Position numbers and translations under genes: made by a program | The notes under the pieces: generated by a model | What the model saw: only the letters and a program-made list of their open reading frames with translations | Database searches by the model: none | What the model was told of the DNA's origin: nothing | NCBI GenBank assembly: GCA_031261145.1 | Contig: JAISJX010000455.1 | Span: 1-15,809, forward strand | Source of the DNA: Tannerella sp. | GTDB lineage: Bacteria; Bacteroidota; Bacteroidia; Bacteroidales; Tannerellaceae | Reading direction: 5' to 3' | DNA length: 15,809 nucleotides | In this document: positions 7,622 to 14,863 of the stretch, piece after piece | How positions within the stretch are numbered: the first letter of the stretch is position 1 | How the letters are laid out: each line of letters begins with the position of its first letter

Positions 7622-8956
7622 ATGAGAGCTATTGATACTATTAAAAATATCTGGAAGATAGAGGATTTGCGGAAACGAATCTCGATTACGCTTCTGTTGA
7701 TTGTAATCTACCGTTTTGGAACATACGTGGTTTTGCCCGGTGTTGATCCGACAGTCTTGACTGCATTGGAGAATCAGACCCAAGGCGGTTTGATGGCCTT
7801 GTTAGACATGTTTTCCGGCGGAGCATTCTCGAATGCATCCATTTTTGCCTTGGGAATTATGCCCTACATCTCTGCATCCATTGTGATGCAGTTGTTGGCC
7901 ATCGTTTTACCGTCGTTCCAGAAGTTGCAACGGGAAGGAGACAGCGGACGTAAGAAAATCAATCAATACACCCGCTATCTGACGGTTTTCATTCTTATCT
8001 TTCAGGGATGGGCGTATCTCATTAACCTGAGTGTACAGATGAGGTCGGTAGGTGCAGTATTGCCTACGGATATATGGTTTAAACTAACATCCACGATAAT
8101 CATGGCCGGCGGAAGTATGTTCGTCCTGTGGTTGGGTGAACGTATAACAGACAAAGGAGTCGGTAACGGTATATCGTTTATCATCTTAATCGGTATTATC
8201 GCCCGTCTGCCCCAGGCGCTGGTTGGAGAATTTGGTTCAAGGATAGTGGAAAAACAAGGCGGTCTGGTGATGTTTCTTTTTGAAATGTTGTTCCTGCTGG
8301 CTGTGATTGCAGGCGCTATCTTGCTGGTACAAGGCACGCGCAAAGTGCCCGTACAATATGCAAAACGTATTGTCGGAAACAAACAATATGGCGGTGCAAG
8401 ACAATACATTCCGTTGAAGGTGAATGCTGCCAACGTGATGCCGATTATCTTCGCACAAGCAATCATGTTTATCCCCATCTCGATTGCGGGATTTTCCAAC
8501 AGCGGAAACAGTACATTCAGGACGACCTTAATGGATAATAGCGGATTCTGGTATAATTTTGTGTTTGCCTTAATGATTATCGCATTCACCTATTTTTATA
8601 CGGCTATAACCATTAATCCGACCCAGATGGCGGATGATTTGAAACGGAACAACGGATTTATTCCGGGTGTGAAGCCGGGTAAGGCAACGAAAGACTACTT
8701 GGATTTGGTCATGAGTAGAATCACCCTTCCGGGGGCGTTCTTCTTAGCCATTGTAGCTATTTTGCCTGCATTTGCACGGATTGCCGGAATTTCGCAGGGG
8801 TTTGCCCAGTTCTTTGGCGGAACGTCCTTGTTGATTCTGGTCGGAGTGGTTCTGGATACGTTACAACAGATAGAAAGTCACTTGTTGATGCGTCATTATG
8901 ACGGTTTGTTGAAATCGGGAAGAATTAAAGGACGTTCAGCAGCCGGAGCGTATTAA
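7622..8956 (+). CDS. secY: Sec translocon channel protein SecY
   Basis: SecY (444 residues) forms the protein-conducting channel in the inner membrane, working with SecE, SecG and SecA. Ten hydrophobic segments can be traced, starting about residues 20-39 (LLLIVIYRFGTYVVLPG region). The plug and TM2 lie near LLDMFSGGAFSNASIFALGI (60-79). The conserved GERITDKGVGNGIS follows TM4 (172-185). The cytosolic loop before TM9, which contacts SecA and the ribosome, contains RNNGFIPGVKPG (342-353). The C-terminal tail is basic (KSGRIKGRSAAGAY). A second ATG at 7618 is out of frame. map follows 4 nt later; no adk gene lies between. Confidence 0.98.
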   Translation: MRAIDTIKNIWKIEDLRKRISITLLLIVIYRFGTYVVLPGVDPTVLTALENQTQGGLMALLDMFSGGAFSNASIFALGIMPYISASIVMQLLAIVLPSFQKLQREGDSGRKKINQYTRYLTVFILIFQGWAYLINLSVQMRSVGAVLPTDIWFKLTSTIIMAGGSMFVLWLGERITDKGVGNGISFIILIGIIARLPQALVGEFGSRIVEKQGGLVMFLFEMLFLLAVIAGAILLVQGTRKVPVQYAKRIVGNKQYGGARQYIPLKVNAANVMPIIFAQAIMFIPISIAGFSNSGNSTFRTTLMDNSGFWYNFVFALMIIAFTYFYTAITINPTQMADDLKRNNGFIPGVKPGKATKDYLDLVMSRITLPGAFFLAIVAILPAFARIAGISQGFAQFFGGTSLLILVGVVLDTLQQIESHLLMRHYDGLLKSGRIKGRSAAGAY

Positions 8957-8960
8957 GAAA

Positions 8961-9743
8961 ATGATCTATCTGAAGACAGATGAGGAGATAGTGTTGATGC
9001 GTGATGCAAATCAACTGGTTGGGAAGACATTGGGTGAATTGGCAAAACATATACAGCCGGGTGTTTCCACACTTCAGTTAGATAGAATCGCAGAAACGTT
9101 CATACGCGACCATCATGCTGAACCTGCATTTTTGGGATTCGGAGGGTTTCCCAATTCGATTTGCACCTCGCTAAACGAGTGCGTCGTACATGGTATTCCT
9201 TCCGCACAAACCATTCTGAAAGAGGGTGATATTATATCCATTGATTGCGGAACGCATCTGAATGGATTTGTAGGCGATTCGGCTTATACCTTTTCTGTGG
9301 GTGAGGTTTCGGAGGAAACCAAACGGTTGTTGCGGGCGACGAAAGAATCGCTTTACGAAGGGATTCGTCATGCAAAGCAAGGCGTAAGGGTAGGGGACAT
9401 CAGCAATGCTGTCCAGACATATTGCGAATCGCGCGGCTACACGGTCGTACGGGAATTGGTCGGGCACGGATGCGGTCGGAAGATGCACGAGGATCCGGAA
9501 GTTCCCAATTACGGGCGAAAAGGTTGCGGGCCGTTACTGAAAAGCGGGATGTGTATCTGTATCGAACCGATGATAAATGCGGGGAGCAGGAACATCACCA
9601 TCGACAAGGACGGCTGGACGGTACGAACGAAAGACCGGAAACGGTCGGCGCATTTTGAACACTGTATAGCAATTCGCCCGGAAGGGCCGATGATTCTGTC
9701 ATCGTTTGATTTTTTGGAAGAGATAGTAGGAAAAGAAATATAA
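8961..9743 (+). CDS. map: Type I methionine aminopeptidase
   Basis: Removes the initiator methionine from nascent proteins. The 260-residue pita-bread enzyme has all five metal ligands in place: D95 (SIDCGT), D106 (VGDSAYT), H169 (VGHGCG), E202 (CIEPM) and E233 (FEHCIA). The catalytic histidines are H78 (VVHGIP) and H176 (KMHEDP). There is no N-terminal zinc-finger or linker extension, so it is the simple bacterial class. Placement between secY and infA is the usual Bacteroidota order. It ends 2 nt before infA, so coupling is likely. Confidence 0.97.
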   Translation: MIYLKTDEEIVLMRDANQLVGKTLGELAKHIQPGVSTLQLDRIAETFIRDHHAEPAFLGFGGFPNSICTSLNECVVHGIPSAQTILKEGDIISIDCGTHLNGFVGDSAYTFSVGEVSEETKRLLRATKESLYEGIRHAKQGVRVGDISNAVQTYCESRGYTVVRELVGHGCGRKMHEDPEVPNYGRKGCGPLLKSGMCICIEPMINAGSRNITIDKDGWTVRTKDRKRSAHFEHCIAIRPEGPMILSSFDFLEEIVGKEI

Positions 9744-9745
9744 AT

Positions 9746-9964
9746 ATGGCTAAACAAGCTGCGATAGAACAAGATGGAGTGATAGTAGAAGCGCTATCCA
9801 ATGCGATGTTTCGCGTTGAATTGGAGAATGGGCATGAAATCACGGCACATATATCGGGGAAGATGAGGATGCATTACATCAAAATCCTTCCCGGTGACAA
9901 AGTGCGTGTCGAGATGTCTCCGTATGATTTGTCCAAAGGCCGAATTGCGTTTAGATATAAATAA
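9746..9964 (+). CDS. infA: Translation initiation factor IF-1
   Basis: IF-1 (72 residues) binds the ribosomal A site during initiation. The single OB/S1 fold covers the whole protein: [20 protein letters not shown] (about 6-25), [20 protein letters not shown] (about 28-47), and [19 protein letters not shown] (about 49-67), ending in FRYK. Length and motifs are canonical. The rpmJ ATG is 27 nt after the stop in a very A-rich spacer. Confidence 0.98.
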   Translation: MAKQAAIEQDGVIVEALSNAMFRVELENGHEITAHISGKMRMHYIKILPGDKVRVEMSPYDLSKGRIAFRYK

Positions 9965-9991
9965 AAAATAAATATAAAAACAGACAATACG

Positions 9992-10108
9992 ATGAAAGTA
10001 AGAGCATCTTTAAAGAAACGGACTCCCGAGTGTAAGATCGTAAGACGGAAAGGGCGTTTGTATGTGATTAACAAAAAAAACCCGAAGTTTAAAGTACGTC
10101 AGGGTTAA
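9992..10108 (+). CDS. rpmJ: 50S ribosomal protein L36 (bL36), zinc-free type
   Basis: Thirty-eight residues read from the sequence: [20 protein letters not shown] followed by [18 protein letters not shown]. The N-terminal KVRASLKK and the terminal K(V/Q)RQG define L36. In zinc-binding L36 four ligands (three Cys and one His) are expected; here only Cys14 remains, so this is a C-minus form. L36 organises 23S rRNA near the L16 and L6 region. Position between infA and rpsM is the standard place. It is too short to be found reliably by length-limited gene calling. Confidence 0.96.
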   Translation: MKVRASLKKRTPECKIVRRKGRLYVINKKNPKFKVRQG

Positions 10109-10148
10109 CTTGTTTATTGATTGAATAATAATAATTATCAAATACACT

Positions 10149-10529
10149 ATGGCGATAAGAATAGTTGGTGTGGACTTGCCACAAGACAAGAGAGGTGAAA
10201 TCGCATTGACCTATATATACGGTATTGGTCGCAGCGCTTCAAACTCTATTTTAACAAAAGCCGGTATTGACAGGGATATAAAAGTCAAGGACTGGACGGA
10301 TGACCAAGCGGCTAAAATCCGTGAGATCATCGGTAATGAATTCAAGGTAGAAGGCGACCTGAGGTCGGAAGTGCAGTTGAACATCAAACGCTTGATGGAC
10401 ATCGGTTGCTACCGCGGCGTACGCCACCGTATCGGGCTACCATTGAGGGGACAGAGCACGAAAAATAATGCTCGTACACGTAAGGGTAAGAAAAAAACAG
10501 TTGCAAACAAGAAAAAAGCTACTAAATAA
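10149..10529 (+). CDS. rpsM: 30S ribosomal protein S13 (uS13)
   Basis: S13 (126 residues) sits at the top of the 30S head, forms bridges to the 50S subunit and touches P-site tRNA through its tail. Landmarks are [40 protein letters not shown] (about 23-42, with a helix-turn-helix-like H2TH fold), and [20 protein letters not shown] (about 89-108). The tail [14 protein letters not shown] is strongly basic. In E. coli the leader before this gene holds the S4-binding pseudoknot; the 40-nt AT-rich leader here shows no comparable structure. Confidence 0.98.
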   Translation: MAIRIVGVDLPQDKRGEIALTYIYGIGRSASNSILTKAGIDRDIKVKDWTDDQAAKIREIIGNEFKVEGDLRSEVQLNIKRLMDIGCYRGVRHRIGLPLRGQSTKNNARTRKGKKKTVANKKKATK

Positions 10530-10539
10530 TTAAATTGAT

Positions 10540-10929
10540 ATGGCAAAAAAAGCAGTCGCAACAAAAAAGAGAAAAGTAAAGATCGATGCGTATGGTCAGG
10601 CTCATATCCATTCTTCTTTTAATAACATTATCGTATCGCTTGCCAACAGTGAAGGTCAGGTAATCAGTTGGTCTTCGGCAGGTAAGATGGGATTTCGCAG
10701 TTCAAAGAAGAACACGCCGTATGCCGCACAGATGGCAGCGCAGGATTGTTCGAAAGTGGCTTATGACTTAGGCCTACGTAAGGTGAAAGTGTATATTAAG
10801 GGTCCAGGGAATGGTCGCGAATCGGCCATCCGTACGATTCATAGCGCGGGAATCGAGGTGACGGAAATTATTGACGTTACGCCGTTACCACATAATGGAT
10901 GTCGTCCTCCTAAGAAGAGAAGAGTGTAA
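10540..10929 (+). CDS. rpsK: 30S ribosomal protein S11 (uS11)
   Basis: S11 (129 residues) is a platform protein near the E site and the mRNA exit. Landmarks are [20 protein letters not shown] (about 22-41), [20 protein letters not shown] (about 45-64), the NGRES motif (about 92-96) and the C-terminal [13 protein letters not shown]. The ATG is directly preceded by AATTGAT. The next gene, rpsD, is separated by 108 nt, the longest gap inside the supercluster. Confidence 0.98.
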   Translation: MAKKAVATKKRKVKIDAYGQAHIHSSFNNIIVSLANSEGQVISWSSAGKMGFRSSKKNTPYAAQMAAQDCSKVAYDLGLRKVKVYIKGPGNGRESAIRTIHSAGIEVTEIIDVTPLPHNGCRPPKKRRV

Positions 10930-10942
10930 TAAATGATTATAA

Positions 10943-11011
10943 AGTCTTGAAACTTCATGAATTAGATTGCAATTCATCCTCTCGCAATCGCGGCTGCATG
11001 AGTGATAGACT
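10943..11011 (+). promoter_or_regulatory. Candidate pseudoknot leader of rpsD (possible S4 autoregulatory element)
   Basis: Helix S1 pairs ATGAATT (10957-10963) with AATTCAT (10971-10977), 7 of 7. Helix S2 pairs GATTGC (10965-10970), which is the S1 loop, with GCAATC (10984-10989), 6 of 6. The connecting segments are 1 nt (A10964), 0 nt and 6 nt (CCTCTC 10978-10983), the layout of a classical H-type pseudoknot. AGTCT (10943-10947) is complementary to AGACT (11007-11011), and ACTTC (10952-10956) can pair with GAGT (11000-11003) with one bulge, so outer stems may enclose it. The rpsD start follows in an A-rich, unstructured tract. Complementarity is observed; S4 binding is inferred from the family's known autoregulation. 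Confidence 0.6.
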
Positions 11012-11037
11012 GAGTTGAACGTAAAAAATTAAAAAAA

Positions 11038-11643
11038 ATGGCAAGATACATAGGCCCAAAAACAAAGATTGCCCGTAAATTCGGCGAAGCTATATTTGGT
11101 GCGGATAAAGTGCTCTCGAAGAAAAACTATCCTCCCGGACAACACGGGAATAGCCGGAAACGGAAAACTTCGGAATATGGCATTCAGTTGCGGGAAAAGC
11201 AGAAAGCAAAATATACGTACGGCGTGTTGGAAAAACAATTCCGTAATATGTTCGACAAGGCTTCACGTTCGAAAGGTATCACCGGTGAGGTGTTGTTGCA
11301 GTTGTTGGAATCCCGTTTGGATAACATCGTGTTCCGCTTAGGATTAGCGCCGACGCGCGACGCAGCGCGCCAGTTGGTGTCGCACCGCCATGTGACCGTG
11401 GACGGGAAAGTAGTCAATATACCTTCCTACTCCCTCAAAGCGGGTCAATTGGTTGGCGTACGCGAGAAAGCCAAATCGATGGAAGTGATAGTTGAAGCCT
11501 TAGCCGGTTTCAACCATAGTAAATATCCCTGGATTGAGTGGGATCAAAATTCTTTAGCCGGAAAGCTACTTTATCATCCCGAACGGGCCGACATTCCGGA
11601 GAACATTAAAGAGCAGTTGATAGTAGAGTTGTATTCTAAATAA
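11038..11643 (+). CDS. rpsD: 30S ribosomal protein S4 (uS4), zinc-free type
   Basis: S4 (201 residues) nucleates 30S assembly on the 16S 5' domain and affects accuracy. The N-terminal part ([20 protein letters not shown], then [20 protein letters not shown], about 32-51) has no cysteines, so the zinc knuckle seen in some S4 proteins is absent. The S4 RNA-binding domain starts at about residue 90 with [20 protein letters not shown] and contains [20 protein letters not shown] (about 111-130). S4 autoregulates its own operon in E. coli and B. subtilis; the structured leader before this gene fits that theme. rpoA begins 6 nt downstream. Confidence 0.98.
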   Translation: MARYIGPKTKIARKFGEAIFGADKVLSKKNYPPGQHGNSRKRKTSEYGIQLREKQKAKYTYGVLEKQFRNMFDKASRSKGITGEVLLQLLESRLDNIVFRLGLAPTRDAARQLVSHRHVTVDGKVVNIPSYSLKAGQLVGVREKAKSMEVIVEALAGFNHSKYPWIEWDQNSLAGKLLYHPERADIPENIKEQLIVELYSK

Positions 11644-11649
11644 CACATT

Positions 11650-12651
11650 ATGGCGATATTAGCATTTCAGAAACCCGATAAGGTATTGATGTTGGAAGCG
11701 GACAACTTCTATGGGAAGTTTGAATTTCGTCCGTTGGAGCCGGGTTATGGCATTACGATCGGTAATGCGTTACGTCGTATCCTTTTGTCGTCGTTGGAAG
11801 GATATGCCTTCGCGACAATAAAAATTGAAAACGTAAATCATGAATTTGCATCTATCCCCGGTGTACTTGAAGATGTTACGAATATTGTCCTGAACCTGAA
11901 ACAAGTCCGGTTCAAACGTACATCCTCCTTGGACGATGAAGAAAGCGAGAAAGTGAGTATCAATGTAGCGAAGACCGAAGTCTTTAAGGCAGGCGACATA
12001 AGCCGCCACTTAGTCGGATTTGAAGTTTTGAATCCCGAACTGGTAATCTGCCATTTAGACCCGAAAGCATCGTTCCAGATAGAACTGACGATTAATAAAG
12101 GACGCGGATATGTGCCGGCTGACGAAAACGCCGACCCGGACAATGCCGACCCGCTCATTATTGCCATTGATTCTATCTATACTCCGATACGGAATGTCAA
12201 ATATTCGGTAGAAAACTATCGCGTGGAACAAAAGACGGACTACGAGAAGTTGATTCTTGAAATCTCGACGGATGGTTCCATTCATCCCAAAGAAGCATTG
12301 AAGGAAGCGGCCAAGATATTAATCTATCATTTCATGCTGTTCTCGGACGAGAAAATTGCCGTGGAAACGATTGATGTTGACGGTAACGAAGAATTTGATG
12401 AAGATGTATTGCACATGCGCCAACTGTTGAAGAGCAAGCTGTCGGACATGAACCTTTCCGTTCGTGCCTTGAATTGCCTCAAAGCGGCCGATGTGGATAC
12501 CGTGGGAGACTTGGTTACGTTTAATAAGAATGACTTGTTGAAGTTCCGTAACTTCGGAAAGAAGTCCTTGACCGAATTAGATGAGTTATTGGAAACATTA
12601 GACCTCCAGTTTGGGATGGATATTGTAAAATATAAATTAGATAAAGAATAG
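11650..12651 (+). CDS. rpoA: DNA-directed RNA polymerase subunit alpha
   Basis: The alpha subunit (333 residues) dimerises to start RNA polymerase assembly. The N-terminal domain has [20 protein letters not shown] (22-41) followed by the [12 protein letters not shown] helix used in dimerisation. The C-terminal domain (about 265-333) holds the DNA- and activator-contacting helix-hairpin-helix fold: [20 protein letters not shown], then [16 protein letters not shown]. The arginine of SVRALNC corresponds to E. coli R265 for UP-element binding. Both domains are complete. Being behind the rpsD leader, its synthesis may be co-regulated with S4. Confidence 0.98.
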   Translation: MAILAFQKPDKVLMLEADNFYGKFEFRPLEPGYGITIGNALRRILLSSLEGYAFATIKIENVNHEFASIPGVLEDVTNIVLNLKQVRFKRTSSLDDEESEKVSINVAKTEVFKAGDISRHLVGFEVLNPELVICHLDPKASFQIELTINKGRGYVPADENADPDNADPLIIAIDSIYTPIRNVKYSVENYRVEQKTDYEKLILEISTDGSIHPKEALKEAAKILIYHFMLFSDEKIAVETIDVDGNEEFDEDVLHMRQLLKSKLSDMNLSVRALNCLKAADVDTVGDLVTFNKNDLLKFRNFGKKSLTELDELLETLDLQFGMDIVKYKLDKE

Positions 12652-12658
12652 TACAATA

Positions 12659-13234
12659 ATGAGACACAATAAGAAAATCAATCATTTAGGTCGTACGAAA
12701 GCTCACCGCGAAGCGATGCTTTCGAATATGGCGTCTTCTTTAATTCTGCATAAGCGGATTTTCACGACCACAGCAAAAGCCAAAGCATTGCGTAAATATG
12801 TAGAACCTCTGGTTACGAAAGCGAAAGCTGAATCGAAAACAACAGAGGCGATTACACACTCGCGCCGTGTCGTTTTTGCAGAGTTGCAGAATAAATTCGC
12901 CGTAAAAGAACTTTTCTCGGTTGTAGCCGACAAAATCGGAGACCGTCCCGGTGGATATACCCGGATTATCAAAACAGGTAACCGTTTGGGAGACAACGCT
13001 TCGATGTGCTTTATCGAGTTGGTGGACTTCAACGAAAACATGTTGAAAGATACGACCAAGAAAGCCGCTGTAAAGACCAGGCGTTCACGCAGCAAGAAAT
13101 CCGGCGACGCAGCTCCGGCAGCGGCGGCAACGGCAACCAAAGTTCCTGAAAAAGCAGAGGAAGCGGCTCCCGTGCAACCCGAAGTTGAAGCTCCGGCCGA
13201 AGAAGTTGCAGAAGAATCGAAAGCGGAAGAATAA
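12659..13234 (+). CDS. rplQ: 50S ribosomal protein L17 (bL17) with an Ala/Glu-rich C-terminal extension
   Basis: L17 lies near the exit tunnel. The conserved core is residues 1-128: [40 protein letters not shown] (about 27-46), and [20 protein letters not shown] (94-113), ending in [11 protein letters not shown]. coli L17 is about 127 residues, whereas this one is 191. The extra 60 or so residues first carry a basic patch ([16 protein letters not shown], about 134-149) and then a low-complexity Ala/Glu/Pro/Val tail to the stop. The tail is likely disordered. It is the last gene of the supercluster, and a strong hairpin follows 22 nt after the stop. Confidence 0.97.
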   Translation: MRHNKKINHLGRTKAHREAMLSNMASSLILHKRIFTTTAKAKALRKYVEPLVTKAKAESKTTEAITHSRRVVFAELQNKFAVKELFSVVADKIGDRPGGYTRIIKTGNRLGDNASMCFIELVDFNENMLKDTTKKAAVKTRRSRSKKSGDAAPAAAATATKVPEKAEEAAPVQPEVEAPAEEVAEESKAEE

Positions 13235-13256
13235 ATCATTCAGTGATAAAATAGAG

Positions 13257-13299
13257 TTTCAGCCGGCGCCCGGAAATCATTTTCCTGCGCCGGCTGAAA
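13257..13299. terminator. Strong hairpin terminator between convergent rplQ and the response regulator
   Basis: TTTCAGCCGGCGC (13257-13269) is a perfect 13-bp inverted match to GCGCCGGCTGAAA (13287-13299). A second nested stem inside the loop pairs GGAAA (13272-13276) with TTTCC (13281-13285) around TCAT. The + strand has no long T tract after the stem, while on the - strand it is followed by a modest ATTTTAT, so it may act in both directions. It closes the ribosomal cluster. Confidence 0.75.
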
Positions 13300-13358
13300 A
13301 GTTAAATGTCTATTATTATCAGGGCGGGCAGCCCTTTCCCAATCAATTTTCGCTACTG

Positions 13359-14006
13359 TTAAATATCATACTCTGTGATATCCACAATCCCCGCCTGAAC
13401 GGCATATTTCGTCGCTTCAAGTACGTTATTGACCCCGATTTTACGGAAGATATTCTTCCGGTGCGTGGCAATCGTATGGATGCTCGAACAGCGTTCTTCG
13501 GCAATCTGTTGGCTTGTTTTACCCCGTGTAATTCCCTTCAGGATTTCCTGTTCGGTCGGTGTGAGCGGCTGAGTTGTAAATTCTTTTTTATGATTCAGCA
13601 TAGTTCGCACCTGTTCGCACAGGAATTGTTTTTTGGTGAGAACGCTTTGAAGCGCTTGTATCAGCACGCCGATGGAAGCGTCTTTCATCACCACGCTGAA
13701 CCGGCTTTCAGGGATAATCCGCCGCAGGAATGTCTCGTTCAACTCATCACTGAACAAAATCCAGCGCACGCGCGGGAAACGCATCCCAATAATCAGCAAG
13801 GTCTCGATAGTGGGAATATTGAACAGCGTATAGTCAATCACAACCATTGATTTCGGATATTTTACGAGCAAACCGATTAACTCCGTTTTGTTCCTTGCAG
13901 ACACAACAACGCCGTCCGGAGCAACCTTGTTCCATAACATGGTGATACCGAGCCGTGTAATAGGCTGGTTGTCGGCCATTATAAGCGTTGTATCCGATTC
14001 TCCCAC
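13359..14006 (-). CDS. LuxR/NarL-type response regulator with an atypical receiver domain
   Basis: A transcription regulator of 215 residues from the GTG at 14006 (complement). The receiver domain spans about 6-125, with beta-1 TLIMADNQP, phosphoacceptor Asp58 (VVIDYT), Ser86 (ILFSDE) and Lys108 (VVMKDA). The acidic pair is D12-N13 rather than two acids. The LuxR/GerE helix-turn-helix lies at 148-206 (LTPTEQEILKGITRGKTSQQ, then IHTIATHRKNIFRKIGVNN). An ATG at 14072 would add 22 residues resembling translated AT-rich spacer, and one at 13979 would cut off beta-1, so GTG is preferred. No partner kinase is present and the target genes are unknown. It converges on rplQ. Confidence 0.85.
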   Translation of the reverse strand: MGESDTTLIMADNQPITRLGITMLWNKVAPDGVVVSARNKTELIGLLVKYPKSMVVIDYTLFNIPTIETLLIIGMRFPRVRWILFSDELNETFLRRIIPESRFSVVMKDASIGVLIQALQSVLTKKQFLCEQVRTMLNHKKEFTTQPLTPTEQEILKGITRGKTSQQIAEERCSSIHTIATHRKNIFRKIGVNNVLEATKYAVQAGIVDITEYDI

Positions 14007-14021
14007 TGCTTTTTCCTTTTT

Positions 14022-14033
14022 CTTTGTACAAAG
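14022..14033. promoter_or_regulatory. Palindrome upstream of the response regulator, possible operator
   Basis: CTTTGTACAAAG is a perfect 12-bp palindrome 16 nt upstream of the preferred GTG start. On the - strand it overlaps CACCTTTG (14029-14036), a 7-of-8 match to the Bacteroides -7 box TAnnTTTG, although no good -33 TTTG lies at the right distance. A dimeric LuxR-type regulator could bind here. The palindrome is observed; the role is inference. Confidence 0.4.
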
Positions 14034-14079
14034 GTGGTGAATTTTTTTTAATTGAAAAAATGAATAAATCAAATTTTTC

Positions 14080-14110
14080 TTTGTTTCCGGCAGAATTATT
14101 TTTACATTCG
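14080..14110 (+). promoter_or_regulatory. Bacteroides-type promoter for lolD
   Basis: TTTG (14080-14083) is separated by 19 nt from TACATTCG (14103-14110), which matches the Bacteroides -33 TTTG / -7 TAnnTTTG consensus at all but one position. Transcription would begin at about 14117, giving a leader of around 20 nt before the ATG at 14136. Confidence 0.65.
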
Positions 14111-14135
14111 TGCTTTAATTGAAAACTAATTCAAA

Positions 14136-14789
14136 ATGATACATACAAGCGGTATTACAAAGAGTTTTGATAAATTGCAGATATTGAAAGGTATCGACCT
14201 GCAGGTCAAGCAAAAGGAGATAGTAGCGATAGTCGGGCCAAGTGGCGCCGGGAAAACGACGTTGTTGCAGATTATCGGGACATTAGACAAGCCGGACAGC
14301 GGTAAATTAGAAATTAACGGTATCGACCCGTTTCGGTTGGGCGAGAAAGAAATTGCGAATTTCCGGAACCGGCATATCGGTTTTGTTTTTCAGTTTCACC
14401 AACTGTTGCCGGAGTTCACGGCTTTGGAAAATGTGATGATTCCCGCCCTGATTGCCGGGGAAAAAATGTCCGCAGCCGAAAAGAAAGCCGGTGAATTACT
14501 GGATTTCCTGAAACTTTCCGACCGGATAAAACACAAACCCGCCGAATTGTCCGGCGGTGAAAAACAACGGATTGCCGTAGCGCGTGCATTGATCAACAAT
14601 CCTTCCGTTATCTTGGCCGACGAACCGTCCGGCAGTTTGGATACGAAAAACAAAGAGGAATTGCACAGCCTGTTTTTCGACTTGCGCAACGAGATGGGAC
14701 AGACCTTTATCATTGTCACACATGATGAGCATCTGGCGACCAAAACAGACCGGATTATTCACATGAAGGACGGAATTATTGTTCCTTAG
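14136..14789 (+). CDS. lolD: LolD/MacB-type ABC transporter ATP-binding protein
   Basis: A 217-residue ATPase with every ABC motif intact: Walker [10 protein letters not shown] (34-42), Q-loop Q86 in [12 protein letters not shown], signature LSGGEKQR (138-145), Walker B VILADE (158-163), D-loop SLD (167-169) and H196 in IVTHDE. The [19 protein letters not shown] stretch is typical of the LolD group, which powers release of lipoproteins from the inner membrane with LolC/E-type permeases. No permease gene lies nearby, so the partner must be encoded elsewhere; the more general MacB-type label is the safe alternative. It has its own promoter and is divergent from the response regulator. Confidence 0.85.
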   Translation: MIHTSGITKSFDKLQILKGIDLQVKQKEIVAIVGPSGAGKTTLLQIIGTLDKPDSGKLEINGIDPFRLGEKEIANFRNRHIGFVFQFHQLLPEFTALENVMIPALIAGEKMSAAEKKAGELLDFLKLSDRIKHKPAELSGGEKQRIAVARALINNPSVILADEPSGSLDTKNKEELHSLFFDLRNEMGQTFIIVTHDEHLATKTDRIIHMKDGIIVP

Positions 14790-14791
14790 CG

Positions 14792-14812
14792 GAGGCGCAC
14801 GGTTTGCGTCTC
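14792..14812 (+). terminator. Weak hairpin after lolD
   Basis: GAGGCGCA (14792-14799) pairs with TGCGTCTC (14805-14812) with one G-T wobble and a 5-nt loop. It begins 3 nt after the lolD stop and is followed by only a few T residues. A terminator or attenuator before the next gene is possible. Confidence 0.4.
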
Positions 14813-14863
14813 TATTGGTATAAATGGCATAGACAAAAGTTTAATAAATAAATAGTTACCATA

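Noticed and set aside
8002..8589. Long antisense frame of 195 codons in secY
   Set aside because: It is a mirror of the secY coding frame with no start context or protein family character.
10109..10148. S4-type pseudoknot in front of rpsM as in E. coli
   Set aside because: The 40-nt AT-rich gap offers only short, weak pairings (for example TTATT/AATAA), with no interlocking helices.
13321..13335. Hairpin AGGGC-GGGCA-GCCCT as terminator of the response regulator
   Set aside because: Only 5 bp and no T tract on the - strand; the 13-bp hairpin at 13257-13299 is a better candidate.
13185..13850. Open + strand frame of 221 codons after rplQ
   Set aside because: It overlaps the end of rplQ and runs antisense through the response regulator and across the terminator; the translation has no recognisable domain.
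14007..14072. Upstream ATG of the response regulator
   Set aside because: The 22 added residues look like translated AT-rich spacer and would cover the palindrome and -7 box; GTG at 14006 gives a complete receiver domain.
14790..14863. Separate promoter for the helix-hairpin-helix gene
   Set aside because: A TTTG and a TATAAATG are present but neither spacing nor sequence fits the Bacteroides consensus.
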